Under the pieces are notes generated by a model that saw only the letters and a list, made by a program, of their open reading frames with translations, did no database searches and was not told the DNA's origin. From JAPOXR01 sp965199765 (GTDB lineage Bacteria; Pseudomonadota; Alphaproteobacteria; Rhodobacterales; Rhodobacteraceae), in NCBI GenBank assembly GCA_965199765.1, contig CBDATC010000002.1:930001-994000 (forward strand): a stretch of DNA of 64,000 nucleotides. Direction: 5' to 3'. Made by a program: the position numbers and the translations under genes. Positions 1 to 8,344 of this stretch are shown here, in pieces (positions within the stretch are counted from its first letter, which is position 1; the number at the start of each line of letters is the position of its first letter).

Positions 1-615
1 TCAGCCGCGTTCATCGCCGCCGCCGCGCTCATGGTAGAAGGATCGGAGATTCGGGCCCTGGGCGTTGGCATCAACCCCACACGCAGCGGGTTTTATGACA
101 CGATACGAGAGATGGGCGCAGACATCCAAATGCAGAATCATCGTGAGGAAGGCGGTGAGCCGGTCGCTGATATCAATGTGTCTTACACCATGCTGGAGGG
201 CATAGAGGTCCCACCCGACAGAGCTCCCACCATGATCGACGAATATCCAATTCTCGCTGCATTGGCAGCAACGGCCGAGGGCGACACAATCATGCGCGGC
301 ATCGGCGAATTGAGGGTTAAGGAATCGGATAGGATCGATGCGATGGCGCAGGGACTGAAAGCTTGTGGAGTTCGCGTTACCGAAACAACGGACAGCTTGA
401 CGGTTCATGGACGCGGTTCTGATCGAGTCACGGGAGGCGCAACGATACAATCCCGTTTTGATCATCGCATTGCCATGAGCTTTCTGTGTCTGGGTCTTGC
501 CGCGAAATCACCGATTTCCGTTAACGACGGATCACCGATCGCCACTAGTTTTCCACAATTCATGCCACTGATGCGGAAACTTGGCGCTTCCATCGAAGAA
601 ATCAATGGCGGCTGA
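1..615 (+). CDS. aroA: 3-phosphoshikimate 1-carboxyvinyltransferase (EPSP synthase), 3' part
   Basis: C-terminal about 204 residues of EPSP synthase, which joins shikimate-3-phosphate and phosphoenolpyruvate in cytoplasmic chorismate biosynthesis. The frame is open from base 1, so the gene starts upstream of the window; the ATG at 31 is internal. Family landmarks are visible: the DEYP motif in the middle of the fragment, then GELRVKESDR, then FDHRIAMS near the C-terminus. These cover substrate and PEP-binding residues of the second domain. The usual downstream partners cmk and rpsA are absent; an IS256-type fossil follows about 110 bp after the stop. Identification is firm; only the 5' end is missing. 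Confidence 0.95.
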   Translation, partial: SAAFIAAAALMVEGSEIRALGVGINPTRSGFYDTIREMGADIQMQNHREEGGEPVADINVSYTMLEGIEVPPDRAPTMIDEYPILAALAATAEGDTIMRGIGELRVKESDRIDAMAQGLKACGVRVTETTDSLTVHGRGSDRVTGGATIQSRFDHRIAMSFLCLGLAAKSPISVNDGSPIATSFPQFMPLMRKLGASIEEINGG

Positions 616-728
616 TGCAAACGGCAGGACGACCGGATTGCCGATTCGGCAATCACAAGTTCAATCCGGCGCTTATTGCAACAACTATCGTTCACATGCT
701 TTGCCACACCGCGATTCCGGAAGCCTGG

Positions 729-811
729 GTAGTGTCCAGAATCTTCCGCGCATTCAATCATGCGACGGCGGCTCCTGTATGTTGAAGTTTCATCTCGCCC
801 AGCTGATCCAT
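729..811 (-). mobile_element. IS256-family right-end fossil, copy 1
   Basis: About 83 bp match the terminal part of the IS256-type remnants at 32755-33120 and 58490-58600. The segment starts with the end sequence GTAGTGTCCAGAATC, runs through CATGCGACGGCGGCTCC and into the last transposase codons (minus strand, ending roughly LQHTGAAVA). Similarity is lost after about 811, and no rest of the transposase is present. It is a decayed end of an element, not a functional IS. The family assignment rests on the longer copies. Confidence 0.6.
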
Positions 812-886
812 TATTGCTGTCCGGCGGTGCATTCATCGGAATCCGAATCGGATTCAGACAGCGCTTTTTATCGCATGCCGCCGATT

Positions 887-1894
887 TCAAATTCTGAGGT
901 TGTCGAGCCATTCTTCTCCGAGACGCGCAGTAGTCGCGGCAAATCCTGGCGCTAGTTTCTGCGGCTCCGGCGCTTCAATGTGGCTGCCAATCCATGCCAG
1001 CAGCGCCATTCGGCGCAGCATGATAAAAGTGTCGATTTCTTGTTCCTCAGCATCGGAGAGGCTGCGAACAGTTCGGTATCCTCGTACCCAAGCCGCTTTG
1101 AGCGCCGGCAATTCTGGATGATCCTCAAAAAAGGAAACACCGGCCGCAAAATCGTACAACATCCAGCTCCACCCACAATCATCAAAATCGATCAGCTGGG
1201 TTTCATCTCCTTTAACAAGCAAATTGGCGAGCCGCATATCCGCATGTATCAGGCCGTAGCGCTCCGGTCCGCGACCGAACTTCTCTAAGCGCGAACAAAT
1301 TTTCTGTTCAACCCGTTCGAGCACCTGCCTGACTTCTGAGGTAACTTGAGGTGCACCGCGCCAATTTCCCCAAGTCGGCGCAGGACCAAAAAACTGTTCG
1401 ATGTCCCATGTCGGTCGTTGGAAGTTTGCCGGACGTTTCCAAGAAATCGAATGCGCATGCGTTCGAGCAGCTATCGCACCAAGTTTGTCGAAACCCGCCA
1501 CAAGGCAATCGGTCTCGCTGGGAGCTTCGCCTTCCAAAAAACAGAACATGACGAGGTGCCGCTCCGAATCAAGCCCCTTAGCGCCGGCCGACTGAACAGC
1601 ATTGCCGTCTCGACCAAAAAAATACTTGGGAACCGCCACCGCGCTTGACTCCCTCAGTGCATCAATCCAAGCCAGCTCACATTCGATAGCGCGCCGCGAA
1701 TGATAATCTTTCCGGTGAACTCTTAAGATTGATTTGAACCCTTCGGCGCCCTCAACAAGGTATGTTGCATTCTCTGCGACATTGATCAGCCGTGCAATCG
1801 CGTTTTCTGGAACATTCCAAAGTGACAGGGAATCGTTGGCCAATCTCTCCAAGTGCTTAAGCAGCAGATGAAGCGGCATTCCGGTTTCAGCCAT
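887..1894 (-). CDS. Phosphotransferase, APH/choline-kinase fold
   Basis: 335-residue cytoplasmic kinase-like protein. The phosphotransferase signature HADMRLAN lies at about residues 217-224, with the catalytic Asp followed by the metal-binding Asn. The DFD-type Mg-binding motif (IDFDDCGW) is at about 235-242. This layout is that of the aminoglycoside phosphotransferase / homoserine kinase type II / SrkA superfamily. The length fits SrkA-like or choline-kinase-like members better than drug-resistance enzymes, and nothing nearby suggests antibiotic resistance. It stands alone between aroA and trmB. The phosphate acceptor cannot be told from sequence. Confidence 0.85.
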   Translation of the reverse strand: MAETGMPLHLLLKHLERLANDSLSLWNVPENAIARLINVAENATYLVEGAEGFKSILRVHRKDYHSRRAIECELAWIDALRESSAVAVPKYFFGRDGNAVQSAGAKGLDSERHLVMFCFLEGEAPSETDCLVAGFDKLGAIAARTHAHSISWKRPANFQRPTWDIEQFFGPAPTWGNWRGAPQVTSEVRQVLERVEQKICSRLEKFGRGPERYGLIHADMRLANLLVKGDETQLIDFDDCGWSWMLYDFAAGVSFFEDHPELPALKAAWVRGYRTVRSLSDAEEQEIDTFIMLRRMALLAWIGSHIEAPEPQKLAPGFAATTARLGEEWLDNLRI

Positions 1895-2247
1895 TACAGC
1901 AGTCCCTTCGTTTAGATTGCGTCAACCGATCCGAGCGATTCCGGAATGAACCACCCGCGGTCAACAATAAAAATTCCTGCCGGCGTCATATGCTCTGCAT
2001 CGGAGGCGAAAACGGTTCAGCATTGCAGCAACGCCCACCATCGCTGCCATTTTCCACATCGCACTCCATCCCTAGAATTTTCAGTTCTTGCTCAGTCCCA
2101 ATCAGCTGATCCCAAATCGATGATCGTTCCATCAGATAACGTATAGAATCTTTCGCAAATTCGCTTTTGCTGGTGGTTTCTTTCAGACAGAGAGGACCGA
2201 ATTCGGACTGCAGCGATCCATCGCGCCGGACGCTGCAATGCCCAAAA
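1895..2247. other. Intergenic region without recognised gene
   Basis: About 350 bases between the phosphotransferase start and the trmB stop. Short open frames occur, but none has a ribosome-binding site with family-like content. I see no clear terminator hairpin, RNA gene or IS end. It may hold the promoter of the phosphotransferase and decayed sequence. Confidence 0.4.
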
Positions 2248-2946
2248 TCAAACTCTCTTGAAGGTCAAATAAAGCGACGACCGCCCTTCTCTTCGCGCTT
2301 TCTGTCCATAGCGAGTCGCAGTCCAGTCATTCCACGGAGATTGCCAGTCAAGCGCTGAACACGGCTCCCAAACGAACGCTTCGCTTGCGCTGATTTGCTC
2401 AACGGCTTGCCGAGCAAAGTCGGGAATGTCGGTCGCTAAACGCACTGCGGTCCCGCTCGCAGTCGCTCTTGCCAATGGCAGCAGGAACTCCGGCGTAACA
2501 AAACGCCGCCGGTGATGTTTCCGCTTTGGCCATGGATCCGGATACAGCACGAATACTCTTGAAATTGATCCGGCCGATAACCTGTCCATGACAGTTCGCA
2601 CATCGCCCATATGGATTCGAATATTCGGAATCGGGTTAGCATTTAATTTGCTGAGTAAAGAGGCAACGCCATTGACAAAGGGCTCACAGCCGAGAAAATC
2701 CACATCAGGATGACGTGCTGCTTGATGAATCAGATGCTCGCCGGAGCCGAATCCGACCTCCAGCCAGACCGGAGCCTCCCTCCCAAATAACGAATGAAGA
2801 TCGATTTCCGATTCATCTGGATTGTCTGAATCTTTCGGTCCGAAGATCGAAATTGAGTCCAAGGCTTCGTCGAGCAGTCTGCGCTGGCTCGGGCGAAGCC
2901 TTTTGCCCCTTCTGCGCCCGTAGAGATTTCGCGCCGGTCTTCGCAT
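2248..2946 (-). CDS. trmB: tRNA (guanine-N7-)-methyltransferase
   Basis: 232-residue SAM-dependent methyltransferase that forms m7G46 in the variable loop of tRNAs. The basic N-terminus (RRRGKRLRPSQ) is typical of alphaproteobacterial TrmB. The SAM-binding loop reads LEVGFGSGEHL at about residues 62-72. The family signature YPDPWPKRKHHRRR follows near residue 135 and carries the tRNA-binding and catalytic residues. Length is normal. It lies 58 bp downstream of metK on the same strand, at the end of the miaB-phoH-ybeY-corC-lnt-metK-trmB block, an order common in alphaproteobacteria, so it is probably cotranscribed. Confidence 0.95.
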   Translation of the reverse strand: MRRPARNLYGRRRGKRLRPSQRRLLDEALDSISIFGPKDSDNPDESEIDLHSLFGREAPVWLEVGFGSGEHLIHQAARHPDVDFLGCEPFVNGVASLLSKLNANPIPNIRIHMGDVRTVMDRLSAGSISRVFVLYPDPWPKRKHHRRRFVTPEFLLPLARATASGTAVRLATDIPDFARQAVEQISASEAFVWEPCSALDWQSPWNDWTATRYGQKARREGRSSLYLTFKRV

Positions 2947-3004
2947 CGCAACTGGCCTTGAAGAAATTTGACTCTATCCTGCATGAGCCGGAGCAGAATT
3001 CCGA

Positions 3005-4153
3005 TTACAGCAATGACCGAAGCGCGTCGGCCAAATCTGTGCGTTCCCAACTGAATCCGCCGTCTGCATCGGGTTCGCGCCCAAAATGTCCGTAGGCCGC
3101 CGTTCGCTGATATATTGGCCGACCCAATTCAAAATGGTTTCGTATTCCCCTCGGAGATAGGTCCATCAATTCCCTGATCTTGTCCTCAATTCTCCTGTTG
3201 TCCACCTCTCCTGTGCCAAATGTATCAACATAAATTGAAAGCGGCTGCGCAACACCGATCGCATAGGACAGCTGCAGACTGCATCGGCGCGCCAATCCAG
3301 CCTTGACAACATTTTTCGCAAGGTATCGGCCAGCATAGGCCGCTGAACGGTCAACTTTAGTTGGGTCTTTGCCGGAGAAAGCACCCCCGCCATGCGGCGC
3401 CGCTCCGCCATATGTGTCGACAATGATCTTTCGTCCGGTGAGACCGCAGTCTCCATCCGGTCCGCCGATGACAAACTTTCCGGTGGGATTCACATGCCAT
3501 TTGGTTGAGCTGGTTAGCCAATGGTCTGGCAGCGCTTCCCGGACGTAAGGTTCGGCGATTTGTCTGACATCGTCTGAACTCAGATTTTCATCAAAGTGCT
3601 GAATGGAGAGAACAATGGTATCCACTTCAACCGGCTTGGCATCAACATAGCGAACTGTAAGCTGTGATTTCGAATCCGGGCCGAGTCTGATCTCTTTCCC
3701 ACTCTTTCTGGCCTCTGCCAAAAGGCGCAGTATTCGGTGCGAGTAGTGGATTGGCGCGGGCATCAGTTCCGGCGTTTCGTCGACCGCATAGCCAAACATT
3801 ATTCCTTGGTCTCCGGCGCCATCGGTATCAACGCCCTGCGCGATGTTCGCGGACTGGGCGTGAATCAGATTGCGGATATCCAGTTTTTCCCAATGAAAGC
3901 CAGGCTGTTCATATCCGATGCCGCGGACACATTTTCGAATCAATGCGTCAATCTCATTCTCACTGATCTTTGGACCTTTGACCTCGCCTGCAACAGTCAC
4001 CGAATTGGTTGTCACAAGTGTTTCACAGGCAACCCGCGACTCCGGGTCCCGTTTCAAGTAGGCATCAAGAATCGCATCAGAGATTTGATCACAAATCTTA
4101 TCGGGATGCCCCTCCGAAACAGATTCTGACGTGAAATTAAACTCAGATTTCAT
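3005..4153 (-). CDS. metK: S-adenosylmethionine synthetase
   Basis: Makes S-adenosylmethionine from methionine and ATP in the cytoplasm. From the ATG at 4153 the protein has 382 residues, the usual family length. GHPDK (ATP site) is at about residues 15-19, GAGDQG near 119, and the glycine-rich P-loop-like GGGAFSGKDPTKVDRS in the C-terminal half. An in-frame TTG at 4195 would add 14 residues with no family match; the ATG has GAGG about 8 bases upstream. It sits about 90 bp after lnt. I looked for a SAM/SAH-type riboswitch in this gap and saw no convincing match. Confidence 0.96.
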   Translation of the reverse strand: MKSEFNFTSESVSEGHPDKICDQISDAILDAYLKRDPESRVACETLVTTNSVTVAGEVKGPKISENEIDALIRKCVRGIGYEQPGFHWEKLDIRNLIHAQSANIAQGVDTDGAGDQGIMFGYAVDETPELMPAPIHYSHRILRLLAEARKSGKEIRLGPDSKSQLTVRYVDAKPVEVDTIVLSIQHFDENLSSDDVRQIAEPYVREALPDHWLTSSTKWHVNPTGKFVIGGPDGDCGLTGRKIIVDTYGGAAPHGGGAFSGKDPTKVDRSAAYAGRYLAKNVVKAGLARRCSLQLSYAIGVAQPLSIYVDTFGTGEVDNRRIEDKIRELMDLSPRGIRNHFELGRPIYQRTAAYGHFGREPDADGGFSWERTDLADALRSLL

Positions 4154-4240
4154 GAATACAGCCTCATTTGGCATGTGTTGCACGGCAGACGTCAATGCTA
4201 TCTGCTCAGATACCGCTATTGCACTTTCAAGCCGATGAAT

Positions 4241-5836
4241 TCAATTGTTGAAACGCCGAAAGAGCATGCCACCGATCAATCCCAGCGACAGCAACAAGAC
4301 CGGCCAATCGCCAATCCGAGCGTAAACTGTCGGGGGAAGAGTTTCTGGAAGTCGAACATCAATGGCGCCGGTCATGCCAAGAGGAATCGAGTCAACGATC
4401 CGACCTTTTCCGTCAATGACCGCAGAAATTCCGGTGTTGGCTGAGCGAATCAAAGGAAGGGCCGTTTCAATCGCTCTCATCCGTGCCTGGGCAAAATGCT
4501 GCTGCGGACCAGCAAACGATCCGAGCCAACCATCATTCGTGATCTGCAGAATACCATTGCCTCTATCGGCGGCGCGGACAAAATTCGGAAAAATCGCTTC
4601 ATAGCAGATCAGCGCCAGAAAGCGCCCGATATTTTTGATCTCAACAATCCGGCTGCGTTTTCCAGGACTGAAGCTGCCGAACTCGTCCGTTGCCAAGCCT
4701 CCCAATCCAAGGGCAGCAAGTTGGTCGCCAAATGGAACGTATTCGCCAAACGGCACAAGGCGGTGTTTGTCATAAATTTGCTTCACCAAACCTTCGGCGG
4801 CGACAACAGCAAGACTGTTGAACAGCTTGCCCCCTTCAAGCCGCTTGACTCCGAATACAACGGGTCTGCCATGAGCAGCGGCGGAAATCTCCGCCAATTC
4901 CGGTGAACCGTTCTGAATGAAGAAAGTGACCGCGGTTTCAGGCCAAACCACGAGATCAGGCCGGACGCCTTTATCTCTTTCTGTCAAATCAAGAAGCCTT
5001 AGATAAAACTCGCGAACGTGAAAGCGGTTCCATTTCAAATGCTGCGGCACATTGGGCTGAACAACCCGAATCAGAGGCGCGTCGTTGGAAGCGGTTCCGT
5101 GGTCAGTTAGTCCCGCTTGTCCTGCCACCCACAGCACGCAAACCGCAACCGAAGCCGCAGCGACACCGATCCAAGACCGCTTGAACAGCAGCCATGCGCT
5201 TGCCGTTGCCACAGTCAGGAGGGTCAATCCATGGGGGCCAATCCAGGCGAGCGACTGAGCGACAGGAGTTTCAGACCAAACATAGGCGGGCAGTGCCCAA
5301 GGAAACCCAGTCAAAACAAACTCTCTGGCGAGGCCTGACAAAGCAATACAAATCGTCAAAGCGATGAACTTTGACCTCTGACTCCTGCCCAGCCAATATG
5401 CTGCCGCGAACGCACTCCCCCAAAACACCGCACCCCCTATCGCGGAAGCTGATACAGCAATTGGAGAAAGCCAGCCGTCACGCAGCGGAAAAACCAAGAA
5501 TGGCTGCGCCATCCACGAGAGCGACGCGCCGAAGTATCCGACACCGAATATCCCGCCAGTCAAGGCGGCCGAACGCAGCGACCGCGCGCACGCGAAGAAG
5601 CCAGCCGCCCCACCCAGTCCCAACATCGTCAAGAGCGGCCAGGAAACGGGCGCATGCCCTTGCGCAGCCGCGGCGCCAAGAATTACTAGAAGCAGTGCCC
5701 GTAACCAAGCGGGGCACCGCTGAAAATACCCGAGAATTTGCGCTGTTTCAGTGATTGGCTGTTGGACTCTTCCGCACGCGAACCAGCCTGATTTTCTGAG
5801 GCTCCGCAGCAACGATTTCAAATTCAAGCTGCGCAT
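4241..5836 (-). CDS. lnt: Apolipoprotein N-acyltransferase
   Basis: Inner-membrane enzyme that adds the third acyl chain to lipoproteins. N-terminal hydrophobic segments are followed by a periplasmic nitrilase-like domain. The catalytic triad is visible in context: Glu in VVWPETAV, Lys in DKHRLVPFGEYVP and Cys in LALICYEAIFP. The start is uncertain. The first in-frame ATG near the corC end is at 5836, which overlaps corC by about 86 bases and gives 531 residues. No ATG, GTG or TTG lies between there and the corC stop, so either the overlap is real or an unusual start is used. The open frame runs up to 5941. Confidence 0.93.
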   Translation of the reverse strand: MRSLNLKSLLRSLRKSGWFACGRVQQPITETAQILGYFQRCPAWLRALLLVILGAAAAQGHAPVSWPLLTMLGLGGAAGFFACARSLRSAALTGGIFGVGYFGASLSWMAQPFLVFPLRDGWLSPIAVSASAIGGAVFWGSAFAAAYWLGRSQRSKFIALTICIALSGLAREFVLTGFPWALPAYVWSETPVAQSLAWIGPHGLTLLTVATASAWLLFKRSWIGVAAASVAVCVLWVAGQAGLTDHGTASNDAPLIRVVQPNVPQHLKWNRFHVREFYLRLLDLTERDKGVRPDLVVWPETAVTFFIQNGSPELAEISAAAHGRPVVFGVKRLEGGKLFNSLAVVAAEGLVKQIYDKHRLVPFGEYVPFGDQLAALGLGGLATDEFGSFSPGKRSRIVEIKNIGRFLALICYEAIFPNFVRAADRGNGILQITNDGWLGSFAGPQQHFAQARMRAIETALPLIRSANTGISAVIDGKGRIVDSIPLGMTGAIDVRLPETLPPTVYARIGDWPVLLLSLGLIGGMLFRRFNN

Positions 5837-6656
5837 CCTTATAGTTGATGACCTCGCCAACAACGGGAACCCGACCTGCCAGCACAAAAACCAAGCCACC
5901 GAGCGAGTCCACCTCGTCGTCAATTCCCTTAATTTCGGCAAGCGACTGGCCGAGCCTGGACTTCAGTTCTGCCAATGGAAGTTTCGCGTGGCATAAAAAA
6001 CCACCGTCTGGATCTTCGGATATCAGTTCGTCGTCAGATTCATCATGCTCGTCGGCGATATCCCCGAAGATCACCTCCACAAGATCTTCGATTGTAACCA
6101 ACCCGTCAGTGCCGCCGTATTCGTCAATAATCAGCGCCATGTGTATCCGCTTGGCTTGCATCCACTCCAGCAGCGTCGCCACACGCATCGATCCTGGAAC
6201 AAAAAGCAGTTCACGCAGCATTTCCTGCTTCAGCGCAAAATCAGTACCTTGTCCATTGAAGCCATGCTCAAGCGCTAAATCCTTCAGGTGGGCAAAACCG
6301 ACCGGCGTATCAAGCGAATCGCGATAGACCGGCAGCCGTGTTCGCCCGCTCTCTCTGAATGTCTCGATTAGTTCGGTCAGCTCGATTCCCAACGGAACAG
6401 CGATGATTTCCGCCTTGGGCACCGCTACATCTTCAACCGGTGGATTGCTTGAATGAAATGGATTGAGCGCACCCAGTCCAACTGGGTTTTCGACGCTCGC
6501 TGAATTCACAGCATGACCGTTATGGTCATGGGAGTCGCGCACGGCGAACAACCGCTCGAAAAAGCCCCGTCGCTTCCCGCTCGCATGGTGAGAATTTCCC
6601 GATTTTGGCAGCGCGCTTCGCGCTGCCCTAGGAGAACCCTCGATTGTTCCGTCCAT
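5748..6656 (-). CDS. corC: CorC/HlyC-type CBS-domain protein
   Basis: About 302 residues, matching the cytoplasmic CorC/HlyC (formerly hemolysin-like) family linked to divalent cation homeostasis. A variable N-terminus is followed by two CBS modules at about residues 80-200 (TRLPVYRDSLD and MALIIDEYGGTDGLVTIED). A C-terminal CorC_HlyC domain follows, with the VDSLGGLVFVLAGRVPVVGE pattern. There is no membrane domain, as is usual for this subfamily. I chose the ATG at 6656, which has GGAAGG just upstream. An in-frame TTG at 6704 overlaps the ybeY stop and would add 16 residues. The position between ybeY and lnt is conserved in alphaproteobacteria. Confidence 0.9.
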   Translation of the reverse strand: MDGTIEGSPRAARSALPKSGNSHHASGKRRGFFERLFAVRDSHDHNGHAVNSASVENPVGLGALNPFHSSNPPVEDVAVPKAEIIAVPLGIELTELIETFRESGRTRLPVYRDSLDTPVGFAHLKDLALEHGFNGQGTDFALKQEMLRELLFVPGSMRVATLLEWMQAKRIHMALIIDEYGGTDGLVTIEDLVEVIFGDIADEHDESDDELISEDPDGGFLCHAKLPLAELKSRLGQSLAEIKGIDDEVDSLGGLVFVLAGRVPVVGEVINYKDAQLEFEIVAAEPQKIRLVRVRKSPTANH

Positions 6657-6700
6657 AGCCCCTTCCACTACACGCCGAAAATCTTGATCGTTCAGCCGAA

Positions 6701-7180
6701 TCAATATGGACTGCTGAATCCAATTTTTTCAAGAGCCTTGATTTCGATTTCTTCCATTTGCTGTGCGCACGTATCTGTTTCGTGACGATAACCCAAGATG
6801 TGCAGACAGCCATGAATGAGCAGATGAGCGGTATGCCAATCGAGGGTGCGCTTTAACAGCTTTGCCTCCCTTGAACAGGTCTCCCACGCAATAGCTATAT
6901 CGCCTAAATGCTGGATACGGTCTTCATCGAGTTCTGAAATGGAAAGCGAGGGCCAGGACAGAACATTGGTTGGTGATGATTTTCCACGAAATTCCGCATT
7001 TAATTGACAAATCCGCTCATCGCTGCACGCCAAAATTGAAAATTCGGCTCTTGGGATCACAACCTTCGCTTCCTGCATTGTCGATGCGCAAGCCCGTGGA
7101 GCGAGGCTCTCGAGACCAACCGCCCTCCAACGCTCGTCCTCTGTGATGACTTCAACTGTCGGCAGAAGACGGTCGGGAAT
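6701..7180 (-). CDS. ybeY: Endoribonuclease YbeY, probable AUU start
   Basis: Single-strand endoribonuclease needed for 16S rRNA 3'-end maturation and ribosome quality control. The zinc motif HLLIHGCLHILGYRH is near the C-terminus. Only 125 residues follow the first ATG (7078), too short for the family. Upstream in the same frame the sequence encodes VEVITEDERWRAVGLESL, a good match to the normal YbeY N-terminus. There is no ATG, GTG or TTG in this extension. An ATT at 7178-7180 has GGAGG nine bases upstream and gives 159 residues; a CTG at 7165 is the other candidate. The start overlaps the phoH end by 27-29 bases. Confidence 0.85.
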   Translation of the reverse strand: MPDRLLPTVEVITEDERWRAVGLESLAPRACASTMQEAKVVIPRAEFSILACSDERICQLNAEFRGKSSPTNVLSWPSLSISELDEDRIQHLGDIAIAWETCSREAKLLKRTLDWHTAHLLIHGCLHILGYRHETDTCAQQMEEIEIKALEKIGFSSPY

Positions 7181-8186
7181 TTGCGTAGGCCTCCACGATT
7201 CGCGCCACCAGCGGATGCCTTACGACATCATCGCTTATGAACTCGGTTAATCCAACTCCGCGGATCCCACGCAAGCGGCGAATTGCTTCGAACAGACCGG
7301 AATCCACCCCCTTCGGCAGATCAATCTGCGTCAAGTCACCTGTTATCGCCATACGCGAACCTTGTCCCAACCTTGTCAAAAACATCTTCATTTGAGCGCG
7401 AGTGGTGTTTTGCGCTTCGTCAAGAACAATGAAGGATGAATTGAGCGTGCGGCCGCGCATAAACGCCAAAGGAAGAATTTCGACAGTTCCGCGCTCCAGA
7501 TACCGTGTCAGCTGCTTATAGTAGGTAAAGTCATTCAAGGCATCATACAGCGGCTGCATATAAGGGTCGACCTTCTCCTTCATATCTCCGGGAAGAAAGC
7601 CAATACGTTCGCCCGCTTCGACAGCCGGACGAGAAAGAACGATTTTATCGACTTGGCCATGTGCCAGCATGGACACAGCCTGCGCGACAGCTAAGTAAGT
7701 CTTTCCGGTTCCGGCCGGTCCAATTCCAAATACGAGTTCGTTGCTGCGCAAGCACCGGACAAATGTCCCTTGTGTCGGTGTTCTTGGTTCAACCACGCGC
7801 CGTTTGGTGCGAATTTCCAGCGATGAATCGGCATGGGAAACGCCGGAATAATCACCGGTCGATCCACCCTGCCGGGGTTCGCCGAATCTAACGGCTGCAT
7901 CAATATCCCCGCGTTGAATTCCACGTCCGAGTTCGAGCTGTCGATAGAGGTTCCGAAGAGCACGGCTGCCAACCAGCTGCTGCGGCTGCTCACCGAGCAA
8001 GATCAACCGGTTCCCGCGCCGGACGATCTGTATACCGAGCCCCTCTTCGATAAACTTTAGATTTTCGTCGTGGGGTCCGCAAAGATCGATCAAGTGGCGA
8101 TTATCTGGAAATTCAACCAGCATCTCTTTGGGCGCGGAAAAAGAAATGCCTTCCAAATATTGCCTCTTTGCTGCCCTAAAACCCAT
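7152..8186 (-). CDS. phoH: PhoH-family ATPase
   Basis: 344-residue cytoplasmic PhoH-like nucleotide-binding protein, probably an RNA-associated ATPase acting with YbeY. Walker A (GPAGTGKT) is at residues 156-163 and Walker B (FIVLDEAQN) at about 252-260. The LSRPAVEAGERIGFLPGD stretch is typical of the family. An N-terminal KH-like region (LCGPHDENLKFIEEGLGIQI) precedes the ATPase domain. The gene lies between miaB and ybeY on one strand, the standard alphaproteobacterial order. The precise cellular role is not fixed by sequence. Confidence 0.93.
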   Translation of the reverse strand: MGFRAAKRQYLEGISFSAPKEMLVEFPDNRHLIDLCGPHDENLKFIEEGLGIQIVRRGNRLILLGEQPQQLVGSRALRNLYRQLELGRGIQRGDIDAAVRFGEPRQGGSTGDYSGVSHADSSLEIRTKRRVVEPRTPTQGTFVRCLRSNELVFGIGPAGTGKTYLAVAQAVSMLAHGQVDKIVLSRPAVEAGERIGFLPGDMKEKVDPYMQPLYDALNDFTYYKQLTRYLERGTVEILPLAFMRGRTLNSSFIVLDEAQNTTRAQMKMFLTRLGQGSRMAITGDLTQIDLPKGVDSGLFEAIRRLRGIRGVGLTEFISDDVVRHPLVARIVEAYANSRPSSADS

Positions 8187-8344
8187 TCGCGAGGCTGCAT
8201 AAGAGCATTATTCTGAACTTTTGTCTAGAAAAATCGCTGAGATCTCGGCAAAAACTCATTACCCTGACCGGTATGAAGCGCAATTCGATGGTTGCTTCGA
8301 GAGATACCGGTTTCCGCTGCCGCTCGCACTGTCCCGGTTTAAAA

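Noticed and set aside
4154..4240. SAM/SAH-type riboswitch before metK
   Set aside because: The gap is of suitable size, but I could not find the conserved core pieces or a pairing that would cover the start site.
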